Below are positions 55,301 to 61,609 of a DNA stretch of 64,000 bases, piece after piece. The translations under genes were made by a program, and so were the position numbers. The notes below the pieces were generated by a model. That model saw nothing but the letters and a program-made list of their open reading frames with translations. It had not been told where the DNA came from and searched no databases. The DNA comes from JAAYAY01 sp963674575 (GTDB taxonomy: Bacteria > Planctomycetota > Planctomycetia > Pirellulales > Thermoguttaceae): assembly GCA_963674575.2 (NCBI GenBank), contig CAXXQT010000005.1, positions 1,488,001 to 1,552,000 of the forward strand, given 5' to 3'. Numbering within the stretch: position 1 is the first letter of the stretch; each line of letters begins with the position of its first letter.

Positions 55301-57919
55301 GGAGGGGATATTGCGGGACTTATGACGGCGCAACACAGTCTCGTTGGGGACGGGACCGGAATGTCCGGGACAAGCAACGGCGTCGACGGAAATCTGGTTG
55401 GAACAACGGGGAATCCCGTCGATCCACGGTTCGTCGATCTTGACAACGGTGATTTCCGGCTCCGAAGCAACAGCCCTGCCGTTGATGCTGGCGACAACGA
55501 CCTCCTACCCACAGACACAACCGATCTTGACGCAGACGGCAATACAACCGAGCCGCTCCCAATGGATATCGACGGCAATACGAGAATCATGTACGAAACG
55601 GTTGATATCGGAGCGTTGGAACGCCAGATCGACACCTCTCCTCCAACCGCCGATGCAGGCGGCCCCTACACCGTCGTGGAAGGCTATGCCGTACAACTCG
55701 ACGCCTCCGGCTCAACGGACCCCGATCTTCCCAACGACACGTTGACCTACGCTTGGGACTTCGACGGCGACGGCGAGTACGACGATGCGACCGGTGTCAC
55801 TCCGACCTTCTCTGCGGCCGGGCTCAATGGACCGGCCACGGTGACAGTCGGCCTGCGGGTGACTGACGACGACGGGGCCAGCGACACGGCCACCGCTGAC
55901 ATCAACGTTACCGCGGATGCCAATGACACAACCCCTCCCGTAGCAGCGTTGACTTCGGCGCCAAATGTCACCGTGGCGGGGGCTACATTCTACGAGTTTC
56001 AGGTGACCTACACCGACGATATTGCAGTTGACATATCATCCATCGACAGCTTCGACCTGCTCGCTTGGGGACCTGGGCTTGGGGAGCGGCCCCAACTCGT
56101 TAGTATCGACCTCGCCTCGGACGGCTCGCCCTGCGTGGCTACCTACCGCATTACCCCACCCGGCGGCAGTTGGGACGCCTCCGACAATGGCACCTACTGG
56201 TTCGAAACATGGCAGGAATCGTATTCTGTGTGCGATACGGCCGGCAATAGCATTCCTGAGGAGACTTGGGTTGGCCAGTTCGTGGTTAATATTCCGACGC
56301 CAGGAGTGCGTGTGCAACCTTCGTCAGGTTTGACGGTATCGGAAGACGGGACGACAGCCACGTTCACGGTGGTGCTGGACAGTCCGCCGTCGGCGAACGT
56401 CCAGATTGCCGTCTCGTCGGGGGATTCATCGGAGGGCGTCGTTGACTCATCCTATCTGCTCTTCACCCAGGAGAATTGGGATACCCCGCAGTCGGTAACG
56501 GTCAGCGGTGTGGACGATGTGGAACGCGACGGGGATGTGGCATTCTCGATCTTGCTTGGTCCCGTTACGAGCGACGATTCCGACTATGCGGCGATCGATC
56601 CAATTGACGTGGCCGTGACAACTCTCGACGATGACCCGGCCATTGGGCCCGTTATCGATTTGGGAGTGGTGGACTATCGACAAATCGAGCTTGCCGGCCT
56701 GGCCTCGGGTGATCTCTACTACAGGCTCGAGACCACTCGTACCGGATTTCTGACCGTCGTGGCAGACGCGGAAGTGTCGGACAGCCTAACCATTGCTCTG
56801 TACAACAGCACATGGACGGAACCTCCACTGGCCACGATCTCGTTGGTGGAGGGCAGCGCCCGTATCGATTGGAACGTCAGTTCCGCAGAGACCTTCGGGT
56901 TACTCGTGACCGGAACGGCCAGCGGGAGCGAACTGACACTTGTCAACTTGGTGCAGCAAACAGGGACCGAGGTCACGGTTACCGGCACCCACCAGGAAGA
57001 CGTCTTCGTCTTCGAACCGGGTGAATTGCGTAACATTACGATCAATGAGGTGACCTATAGCTTCGAGGATTCCGAAGCAGCCACGGTTTCTTTTCACGGC
57101 GGCGACGGTGCGGACGTCGCGAGGCTCTACGACACCTCCGGGAATGAAAGCCTTGAAGCTTGGCCCAATCGCGCGGAGTTGGTCAATGAGGCGGGCGATT
57201 CAATGTTGGACTACTCCGTCACTGTCGATGGCATTGAGAGCCTGCTGGCCTACGCGACTCGTGGCGGCTATGACGTAGCGACGATCCACGGCTCAGACGC
57301 CGCAGACAAGTTCAAGAGCTATGAGACTTCCGCACGCCTTCGGGCCAAAAGCAACAGCTATGCCTTGAGAGCCAAGGCGTTCGATGGAATCACCGCCGAC
57401 GCCGGCGATGCTGGAAACGATTTGGCCGTGTTCAACGGCACGGCGGCGAACGAAAGGTTCGAATATGACGGGGGGGAGGATACGGCGACGATCATGGCTG
57501 CTGGCCGCGATCATTCGGCGATCGGCTTCGAGAATGTTGTCGCCCGGGCTGGGGGCGGCAACCAAGATCTGGCCTACTTCACGGATACGGGGACTGACGA
57601 CGTCTTGTACTTCAAGAGCCACAAGACGGTGTTGGTGAACTCAGACGTGAAGATCACTGCCAGAGCCTTCGACGAGGCTTATGCCACGGCAAGTGAGGAC
57701 GGATTTGACGTGGCGCGGATCTATGACACCGCCGCTGACGAATTCCTCCAGGTGAGCGGCGACACGGCAACGCTCTACCGGAAGAACGGCAGCGAACTGG
57801 ACCTGATGTACGCCGCCATTGGTTTCGAGCGAGTCAAGGCCTACAGCACCGCGGGCGATGACTCGAAAGGCGTGCACGATCACACGCTTGAACTGCTCCT
57901 CTATGGCTGGGATGAATAA
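46316..57919 (+). CDS. Giant exported multidomain LEPR-XLL / beta-helix / PKD protein
   Basis: Predicted 3867 aa. Residues ~28-42 contain RFEPLEDRRML, the LEPR-XLL type motif found at the start of very large planctomycete exported proteins. Then, approximately: CSLREA-like start and beta-helix with ten TQSTISGNSA coils (45-480); choice-of-anchor-Q-like ends (DPLFIDPDGGDYRLQPSSPA); a second helix region (640-1040); CARDB-like domain (1050-1190); IPT/TIG-like (1280-1370); three carboxypeptidase-regulatory/CNA-B-like domains (1525-1775); PKD (1790-1870 and 2230-2310); a segment starting SCDPNEIAGP (2325-2505); a fibronectin-like domain (2515-2605); another beta-helix (2615-3105); PKD (3110-3200); Calx-beta-like (3330-3440); and four or so related C-terminal units (DVARIYDTAADEFLQVSG). 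Probably a cell-surface or secreted adhesin/matrix protein; no catalytic site seen. Confidence 0.9.
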   Translation: MGIFSTFRSKTTSRLGHSSHFMSPKKRGLRFEPLEDRRMLAIITVNSLSDGAIDHTDDATNLTLRDAIAQAADETTNPGADEIVFADSLSLETTPGTITLTEGQLTIDSDLTIAGPGADQLTVDGSQKSRVFYVTGESTEATLNGLTITGGQTTDSGSNSAHYGGGIYNYSATLTVSESTISGNSAHYGGGIHSRYGTLKVTESTISGNSAQENGGGIYNNSGTLAVTQSTISGNSADSGSGGGIGNYYQAATLTVTESTISENSAHDSGGGIDNFSGPVTLTQSTISGNSAQDNGGGIYDNSGTLTVTQSTISGNSAQDNGGGVYSIYCELTVTQSTVSGNSADSGAGGGIYNYSFSDALTITQSTISENSAQFSGGGIYNDYSGTLTVTQSLISGNSADSGSGGGIYNDSYSASVVQSTISGNSAEDYGGGIYNVSNTLTINNTIVALNMDSSGIDIYGAYDDNNDSSLIGVDPLFIDPDGGDYRLQPSSPAINGGDNSLLPADTYDLDGDGDVAEPLPVDLDCNPRVLGECVNIGAYESPGLAVPQEHYLVGDVDLSVDMLPGATLVELSCSSGGNRVDIGSGMATSNSFTWDTTTVDDGPVSLAAEYFDDDGVLIETVSQRVVVANNVDFVIHRTSITADTTWAAGVHVVTENLEIAAGATLTIEPDAVIKFLDGTSLTVADGASLVANGAVFTHIADDTIGGDANLDGNATLPQSDQYSIAGDGTISLGDSELRYLTREYSGTLSTSQIWQGRQVIWLTGDVTIPSGVQLDIQPGAIIKLDPGVSITVQSGGTLNAIGTLANPIVFTSTHDDAYGGDTNQNDEETQPQAGDWHQIFANGGTVHFNHVRVSYCSQSNNEGGLYVSSGGAMTFDNSVISETQYDAMRNNGGIFTATNSIFTESSLALRPSSGTSTLTNCTIANVTTAVRGGAGTFTNCVFANVADTIEEWGPSTFRYCAFWNREDFGPQSTNQVGTNGNIWADPIFRDAENGDFTLLAGSPLIDGGDGTVAPATDALGRERFDDPYVVDTGVADADGACPDIGAYEMVESATSDLDVTVNWLEGPSMATVGDTVTLRWQVTNIGTKAISETWRDTITMVSDAGQEITVGDVQQTTSIGVGESIECTAQITIPAMSEGNWQFQVQLNAYRDVFEGQNIYNNVAQSDGQCTIAVPVLSTAEGVASQTVSATQSRLYKLTLPAGQSLLVAGESTEPISIIASSGFAPTANSFDWQASGYGDCQYSLSIPESTEERTMYVRVSTTRSNAVFSLSCVSNPFSLDAVSTDEISNSGSSTLTVTGSGFEPGMIFRLQKGPTTPITGELLDVPSASSASVRFDMTGAATGVYTLSVTSADGSRTASLTNAVTVVDGVGESLEAWLEIPDTVREGRVYTGYACYANTGDVDILAPSLYVESDTDVQFAASSEDLDDMVTSLALLGVSPTSPAGTLKPGESSRVAFYFVAGSETSIQLLSLANENGAIGLEHWSTWQEYHEAIADAATRLGRRGDTSYDYSDCRELAVRLADAQPVAAVSGHLRNADTGESLADYVITATSDESGEFVEVVTDESGFFSLRNLDGNASYTLEAVGLCELSTTSVTFADPNNDINDLTIAALPIGTITGTIHNTNVAFSAAGILVGAVAEDGTEYTTVTDTFGYYAFDALLSDVYTVMVQTDDYRYALPATDIVLDAVSDDVVLDFTLQDGACLTGVVTDATTGDPIADVEVSCSISDVPGLEYVAVSNELGEYSINGVPLGTCKINAYAEGWQLPPEQTVAASTAGDTYVCDVGLYGAVIFFALPAGGVAPLSTTFEIPNDSYAEGYTYAWDFDSDGVIDSTEAEPDCEYSDPGEYTVTLVVTANGVSETYVAVDYIDVCEPIETVVKDKVLVVDDDDAVTIVSATETELVIQVTGSPSAPIEVDTILVSEYGEGLARKIVGVSQQGNTYTLETVAAGIGDIFESVQVSGVMELTDEDMMAMGFELVSMESGTQDVAAAASKEGSVWNWSGEAGIAVTTSASVSPTIDFELRWTDDDFYFRVVPQMTFELSADVEFFREIKYEFDESIVLFTLSKTFVFWAGWVPVIVPVKVPLSVGVEGNISGKLAVTESASVAITIGAGVECEDGEFNPILVATKRHTISPCEGEFTGSAEAKVYGKIEAKASLYGVSSIVVNAKRFLGLSIDVYPELGASLKAGTTYKFEANIVDVEIEDWKLKYGYSISHTDDTVLAAWNAAKAEFSASPTSGEAPLMVSFKDESEPGDGGDIKSWKWDFGDGTTSTEQNPTHTYDEEGEYEVTLTIVGNWLTYAKPATTTIHVGEKQEEDEKEPETPQSCDPNEIAGPVGYDTPVSDHWIQDGQQMTYTIYFENQATATGAAQEIFVSHQLSESLDWSTFQVQELVFNNQVVSAVEGRAAGSVTVDQDDASYQVIIDTSIDYATGEVKWYLRSYDANTFDHWPADPYAGFLPPNDETHCGEGHITFTIMAKDDLQTGDTIYSEAEIIFDTNDPIVTDPSWTNTIDVDSPTSSVAALPATVATSSFTVAWAGTDVGSGVASYDVYVAENSGPWTLWLDDTTGTSAQFTGQSESVYSFYCLAQDHVGLVEDKSPTAEVTVHVVIENVSSILYVDDDSTAIAASGESWASAFADLQDALNMASTRNSDDDDTNNVAEIRVAAGAYYPSERLFELSDPRAAVFSLLDQVALVGGYAGLTPETGDSADTRRVDAYMTTLSGDLAQNDTTTDASRFDDNAYSVVCANWVDGAIVDGFVIEGGNSDHSDSRFLNRGGGLWANGSTLEIANVLFQDNQASVSGGGAHLEASTVHLQSVEFSYNEAGGGGGLSTYRAEVMAEDCTFSHNVATSAGGGWASTLGSIIAQDMVFALNQGGIYGGGLKSNGTSAEWLNVKFLENEARLGAGLYLDGEGAATLTNAIFFGNGLGEMAGSESCLAGGGVYVYKTGTVYLVNSTIAGNHANSGGGVFAVADQEMSAEVSFSNSIVAANSQGTGGDIAGLMTAQHSLVGDGTGMSGTSNGVDGNLVGTTGNPVDPRFVDLDNGDFRLRSNSPAVDAGDNDLLPTDTTDLDADGNTTEPLPMDIDGNTRIMYETVDIGALERQIDTSPPTADAGGPYTVVEGYAVQLDASGSTDPDLPNDTLTYAWDFDGDGEYDDATGVTPTFSAAGLNGPATVTVGLRVTDDDGASDTATADINVTADANDTTPPVAALTSAPNVTVAGATFYEFQVTYTDDIAVDISSIDSFDLLAWGPGLGERPQLVSIDLASDGSPCVATYRITPPGGSWDASDNGTYWFETWQESYSVCDTAGNSIPEETWVGQFVVNIPTPGVRVQPSSGLTVSEDGTTATFTVVLDSPPSANVQIAVSSGDSSEGVVDSSYLLFTQENWDTPQSVTVSGVDDVERDGDVAFSILLGPVTSDDSDYAAIDPIDVAVTTLDDDPAIGPVIDLGVVDYRQIELAGLASGDLYYRLETTRTGFLTVVADAEVSDSLTIALYNSTWTEPPLATISLVEGSARIDWNVSSAETFGLLVTGTASGSELTLVNLVQQTGTEVTVTGTHQEDVFVFEPGELRNITINEVTYSFEDSEAATVSFHGGDGADVARLYDTSGNESLEAWPNRAELVNEAGDSMLDYSVTVDGIESLLAYATRGGYDVATIHGSDAADKFKSYETSARLRAKSNSYALRAKAFDGITADAGDAGNDLAVFNGTAANERFEYDGGEDTATIMAAGRDHSAIGFENVVARAGGGNQDLAYFTDTGTDDVLYFKSHKTVLVNSDVKITARAFDEAYATASEDGFDVARIYDTAADEFLQVSGDTATLYRKNGSELDLMYAAIGFERVKAYSTAGDDSKGVHDHTLELLLYGWDE
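46830..47650. repeat. Coding tandem repeats of the giant protein
   Basis: About ten imperfect units of 66-84 bases, each encoding a TQSTISGNSAxxxGGGIYN beta-helix coil. DNA similarity between units is high (cagtcgaccatcagcgg recurs), and the length varies by whole codons. This is a place where slippage could change the coil number. Confidence 0.8.
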
Positions 57920-57954
57920 GCCCAACAAGGTATCAAATTGGTCAGCCTGCCAGC

Positions 57955-58024
57955 GCTGAATCAAGAACTCATCCGGGTTGGCGTGGCGGCCGTCTCGGCG
58001 ATCGCTGCTTCATTCTCCGGGTCG
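57955..58024 (+). pseudogene. Relic of the signal-peptide region of the 18292 gene family
   Basis: The bases gctgaatcaagaactcatcc ... gtggcggccgtctcggcg align with 18309-18378, encoding LNQELIRVGVAAVSAIAASF versus LNHALILVAVAAVFAMAASP. It has no ATG and ends in a stop shortly after. Nothing downstream of the signal peptide is retained. Confidence 0.65.
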
Positions 58025-58075
58025 TAAAGAACCCCATATCGTCATACTAACATCACACCTATCCTAGAGGACATT

Positions 58076-60793
58076 ATGATGAGACAAGCCCGCAGTGTCG
58101 CCGTTCTTGTGTCGCTTGTTGTTGGCGCAAGTGTTTTGGGATACTCCATCCTGGGCGTTTCTGCTCCGCTAGACGGCGACTCCGGTCAAACCAAGGAAAC
58201 AACGCCGTCGGCATCTGTTGACGACGCTTCCGAGTCAGCGGAGAGTATGGAGGAAGCGGGCGGGGCACCCTCGTCGACGACCCACGGACAAGACAACGCG
58301 AGCGATGTGTCTTCCCCTCCGACCCCGTCGAAAGCGGCCCGTCGCCGAATCGTGGACGTGAAGGAATGCGTCGATTCGGGGGACCGCTTGGCGACCGAGT
58401 CGGCGGTAGGCGACTATCTGGGCATGATCGCGTTCAAGTATATCCATACGCTGGCGAATCTGAGCCAGAACCCGATGCTGGCCGAGGAAGAGCAGGAGAA
58501 AGCGATCCACGTGCTGACAAGTGACCTTGAGCTTCTGACGTCGACGGTTTCCTCCAAAGCACGGAAGATAAGCTGGAGCTTTCCGGGCGTGATCAAGAAC
58601 ATGCGAACGTCCGCCTGGGAGACGTTGCCGCCGACTGCCTGGAATGGCTCGCAGGCTACCCCGATTGAAAAAACGGCGGACGGTAAGTGGGGACTCCGAT
58701 TGGCTAGGTTTCACGCCCGGTCGGAAGGATACGCGGAGATTCCCATCGTCTTCGTCTATGAGTTTGATCGGCATGATGCGAAGCAAGGGACCGGGGCTTC
58801 GGAGGCCGAACCGTTTGTAGGCGTCGCTGGCATCGACATAGACAAGGCGTACCTTCAATCGTTGGGAAGCGACGTTGCGATCCCAATTGAAGCGAGCGGA
58901 GTCGAACTGCGAATCTCCAAAGATCTGTCGAAACACATTGTCGCTTCAGCGTTGAAGATCCTGCGAGACGAGGATATACGAAAGGCGTTGCAACGCCCCT
59001 CGGAGTCCTTCATGGACGAGTGGGCCAAGGGCGTCGCTAGCATGCTCCCCATCATCGAACAGATGATGCCATCGGAGCCCATTCTCATTACGTTCCGCCT
59101 TCGGGGGGCGCATCCTTCGAGAGGCGTGATTTCGCTCAAGAATCGCGACACATCGACCGTGGGGGTCGTCGGACGAATGACGACAGAAGACCTCACGACC
59201 TTGGCTCGTGGGGGAGATGGGAACGCAGCATTCGAACTTGGCTTTCGGAATTTCTACGGTGTAAGGAGCGTCGCACGTAGCGAAGAGGAAGCCCGAAAAT
59301 GGTATCAGGCGGCCGCCGATGCGGGAAGCGTGCGCGGACAAATCGCCATTGACTGCCTCGACGCCAAGGCGACGATGGCGTCGGAACCGGAGGAAGATAG
59401 GAAAGTGGTTGCTACGACGGTCTGTTCCGTGACCCTGACGAACGCCCCCTTGGCGATGAAGTTTGGCCCGGCCAACGACTGGTTGCTCATCCTCACCGAA
59501 GGGCAGGTTGTCGCAGTTGATGCGACAAGCGGGAAGACTCTCATCCAAAACGATTGGCCGTACAAGACGATTCGCAGGGAGATGGCGCAAGCTGTGGCGA
59601 AGAACGGACCGATCACGGACGAAGAGGCTCACAAGTACGAAATCGAGTGCGAACTTCTTGGCGACGCCTTTCTGAAACTGCAAGGGCCCGCGCCGGAGCG
59701 ATCTAGCTCCTATGGGCCGGCGCCGGTAAGGAATACTCGTTGCTATTCGTTGACATCGAACTGGAAGGACGAACTGCCGCTGGACTTTGTTGCGACGGAT
59801 CCGACAGGACACAGGTATATCATCACATCCAGGCCGCCGGATACGCCCGAAACCGACTTGATTGGAACCTCAGGAGTCGGAACCCTCAAGAACTTTCCCG
59901 GGCAGAGAGATGGGTACTCGCTGGAGCGAGCGCACTTTCGCTTCACGGAGTTGGGAGCGCTAATCGTCCATTCGGAAACCGGCGGCTTAATCTGCGACGC
60001 CTGGGACGGTTCGACCGTGGCTGAGTACGGCAAGTACGACGACAGCCGCTTTCGGGAGCCCGGCGAGAACTTCTACGCGTCGCGCGACGGACGTTGGGTG
60101 GCCTCCGCTGGAGTCCTTTGGGATGCCTTGGAACGCAAAAAAGAACGCGACTTTAACCGCACAATCACAGGAGACTTCGAACCGGTAAGCATCACTGTGC
60201 GAAAAAAGGACATCCTGTACGCCGACGGCCAGGCGTTCTATACCTGTGTGCATGAGCACATCGTAAGCCGCGTTACAAAAGAGTTGTTTGAGAAAAAAGC
60301 ATACGGATCGAGTTTCTCCACGACACCGGACGGGAACGCTCTACTCTGCTACTTCTCTTATCGCAATAGTAGGAGAGGCTCACTCGGCACGATTTGGGCC
60401 ATCGCAGGGCACCAATGCAACGTGCCCCTTATTGAGGAACGTATCTTCATGCCGGGACTTCTTGAGGGGTCCATCGACAAGCAAGTGTTTGCTTCGCCTG
60501 TCTACAGCCCCAATGGAGAATGGGGCGTGCAGGCCATTCCCATCGCCCACCGCACCGGGGTCGATTCAAACGCAGTCCTTTTTGATTGCCATCCCTCCTA
60601 CACAAGGCACTACTTCCGCCTTGAATGCGCATCGCCTCTTGCGATCAGCGGAGACGGAAAACTCCTGGCAGCTACGACTTCCAGCGGTGTGACAATCTGG
60701 CGAATCGAGGTCAAAACAGGCAAAGACGCTCTGGCGGAGTCACGGGACGGAGATCCTGACGCCAACGCAGCGGGGATGGAGAGCCCTCAATGA
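58076..60793 (+). CDS. Exported protein with shared 'DSGDR' domain and beta-propeller
   Basis: Predicted 905 aa; GAGG precedes two adjacent ATGs (58076, 58079). Signal peptide/anchor VAVLVSLVVGASVLGYSIL without a lipobox Cys, then a Ser/Glu/Asp-rich linker to ~90. Residues ~95-355 match the N-terminal domain of the split lipoprotein at 41134 (KECVDSGDR, PIVFVYEFDRH, VAGIDIDKAYLQSLG). One Sel1-like unit (ARKWYQAAADAGSVRGQIAI, ~400-430) follows, then a WD40/propeller-like region to the end (LGTIWAIAGHQCNVPL, LAISGDGKLLAATTSSGVTI). The stop overlaps the NADAR fragment's ATG. The shared domain is not one I can name. Confidence 0.8.
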   Translation: MMRQARSVAVLVSLVVGASVLGYSILGVSAPLDGDSGQTKETTPSASVDDASESAESMEEAGGAPSSTTHGQDNASDVSSPPTPSKAARRRIVDVKECVDSGDRLATESAVGDYLGMIAFKYIHTLANLSQNPMLAEEEQEKAIHVLTSDLELLTSTVSSKARKISWSFPGVIKNMRTSAWETLPPTAWNGSQATPIEKTADGKWGLRLARFHARSEGYAEIPIVFVYEFDRHDAKQGTGASEAEPFVGVAGIDIDKAYLQSLGSDVAIPIEASGVELRISKDLSKHIVASALKILRDEDIRKALQRPSESFMDEWAKGVASMLPIIEQMMPSEPILITFRLRGAHPSRGVISLKNRDTSTVGVVGRMTTEDLTTLARGGDGNAAFELGFRNFYGVRSVARSEEEARKWYQAAADAGSVRGQIAIDCLDAKATMASEPEEDRKVVATTVCSVTLTNAPLAMKFGPANDWLLILTEGQVVAVDATSGKTLIQNDWPYKTIRREMAQAVAKNGPITDEEAHKYEIECELLGDAFLKLQGPAPERSSSYGPAPVRNTRCYSLTSNWKDELPLDFVATDPTGHRYIITSRPPDTPETDLIGTSGVGTLKNFPGQRDGYSLERAHFRFTELGALIVHSETGGLICDAWDGSTVAEYGKYDDSRFREPGENFYASRDGRWVASAGVLWDALERKKERDFNRTITGDFEPVSITVRKKDILYADGQAFYTCVHEHIVSRVTKELFEKKAYGSSFSTTPDGNALLCYFSYRNSRRGSLGTIWAIAGHQCNVPLIEERIFMPGLLEGSIDKQVFASPVYSPNGEWGVQAIPIAHRTGVDSNAVLFDCHPSYTRHYFRLECASPLAISGDGKLLAATTSSGVTIWRIEVKTGKDALAESRDGDPDANAAGMESPQ

Positions 60794-60930
60794 CAATCCT
60801 GTTCTTTTCGAAGAGTCCAGAAGACTCTTGCCTCTCGAACTTCGAGGACCACGCGTTCACGCTGGATAGTGTCCGGTGGCCGAGTGTCGAGCACTCTTAT
60901 CGGGCCCAGAAGGCATGCGTATCGAAATAG
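60790..60930 (+). CDS. Truncated NADAR-domain (YbiA-like) fragment
   Basis: 46 codons from an ATG overlapping the preceding stop. FFSKSPEDSCLSNFEDHAFT then LDSVRWPSVEHSYRAQKAC matches the N-terminal quarter of NADAR/YbiA proteins, N-glycosidases acting on riboflavin-pathway or ADP-ribose-type intermediates. The family's usual ~150 residues are cut off by TAG at 60928. The catalytic C-terminal part is missing, so it is probably a remnant even though its start is well placed. Confidence 0.65.
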   Translation: MTILFFSKSPEDSCLSNFEDHAFTLDSVRWPSVEHSYRAQKACVSK

Positions 60931-61361
60931 AAATCGACTGCACCGACCACGATCCCGCCTTTTGTATGTTCGCTGGATTTCGGCACATCCACGGTCTCGA
61001 CGCCAGTTGGAAGACGTTCGTGCGTCTGGCTGCCACAATCTCCAGCGGGCAGGATCCAACCGATGCGACCTGGGCTGTCATTGACGAAGCGACTGCCAGA
61101 CTACGACTGGATCCCGCACAGATCATGCTGCCATTAGGCGAATCATGGCCGGGCTACGCCAAGTTTCGGTGCGTGGAGGACCTTGCAATCGAGATATGGT
61201 ACGCCGACACTGCCACTTTCTTTCTCGGTATCGACTTCTCCGAAGATCAGAAACACGTTGTTCGAAAGCTAGCCCGGTACATCTACGAGGCGTATGAGGG
61301 AGAGGTTAGCAGCGCGGCAATGGCAATGGCGACGATTGACGCAATGGAACGCAGCCCGTGA
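60915..61361 (+). CDS. Small protein of unknown function
   Basis: Predicted 148 aa from ATG 60915 (AGAAGG just upstream, close spacing); the frame is open to 60876 but overlaps the NADAR fragment further. It starts MRIEIEIDCTDHDPAFCMFA and ends SSAAMAMATIDAMERSP, with alternating strands and helices and no membrane segment. I recognise no family. It replaces the missing 3' part of the NADAR gene, suggesting a deletion or insertion junction here. Confidence 0.6.
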   Translation: MRIEIEIDCTDHDPAFCMFAGFRHIHGLDASWKTFVRLAATISSGQDPTDATWAVIDEATARLRLDPAQIMLPLGESWPGYAKFRCVEDLAIEIWYADTATFFLGIDFSEDQKHVVRKLARYIYEAYEGEVSSAAMAMATIDAMERSP

Positions 61362-61609
61362 TCGACCTGGTTGTAGACGGCGAGGTCCCTCCAGACGTGA
61401 AGTGGCGCAATTTTCCCCGTTGCTTTCATCTTCCTCATGAAAGGCAAGAAAGCACTCCACTTTGAAACTGAATAATCCTGAAAGAAGCGAACCCGGGGAT
61501 TGCCTGGTTCACCGGACCGCGAAGGACAGCCCAGCGAAGGCGTTCCCCCATTCTGGGTATCTGCCTTCGGGGGCGCCGTCGAGCCAATCTCATCAAGGGA
61601 GTAGATCGC
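61362..61609. other. Intergenic region before the second caspase-SUMF1 gene
   Basis: A 35-codon GTG frame (61358-61465, MIDLVVDGEVPPDVKWRNF) overlaps the preceding stop but looks like a fragment. The rest has no gene. AAGGGAG at ~61595 serves the next ATG. Confidence 0.35.
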
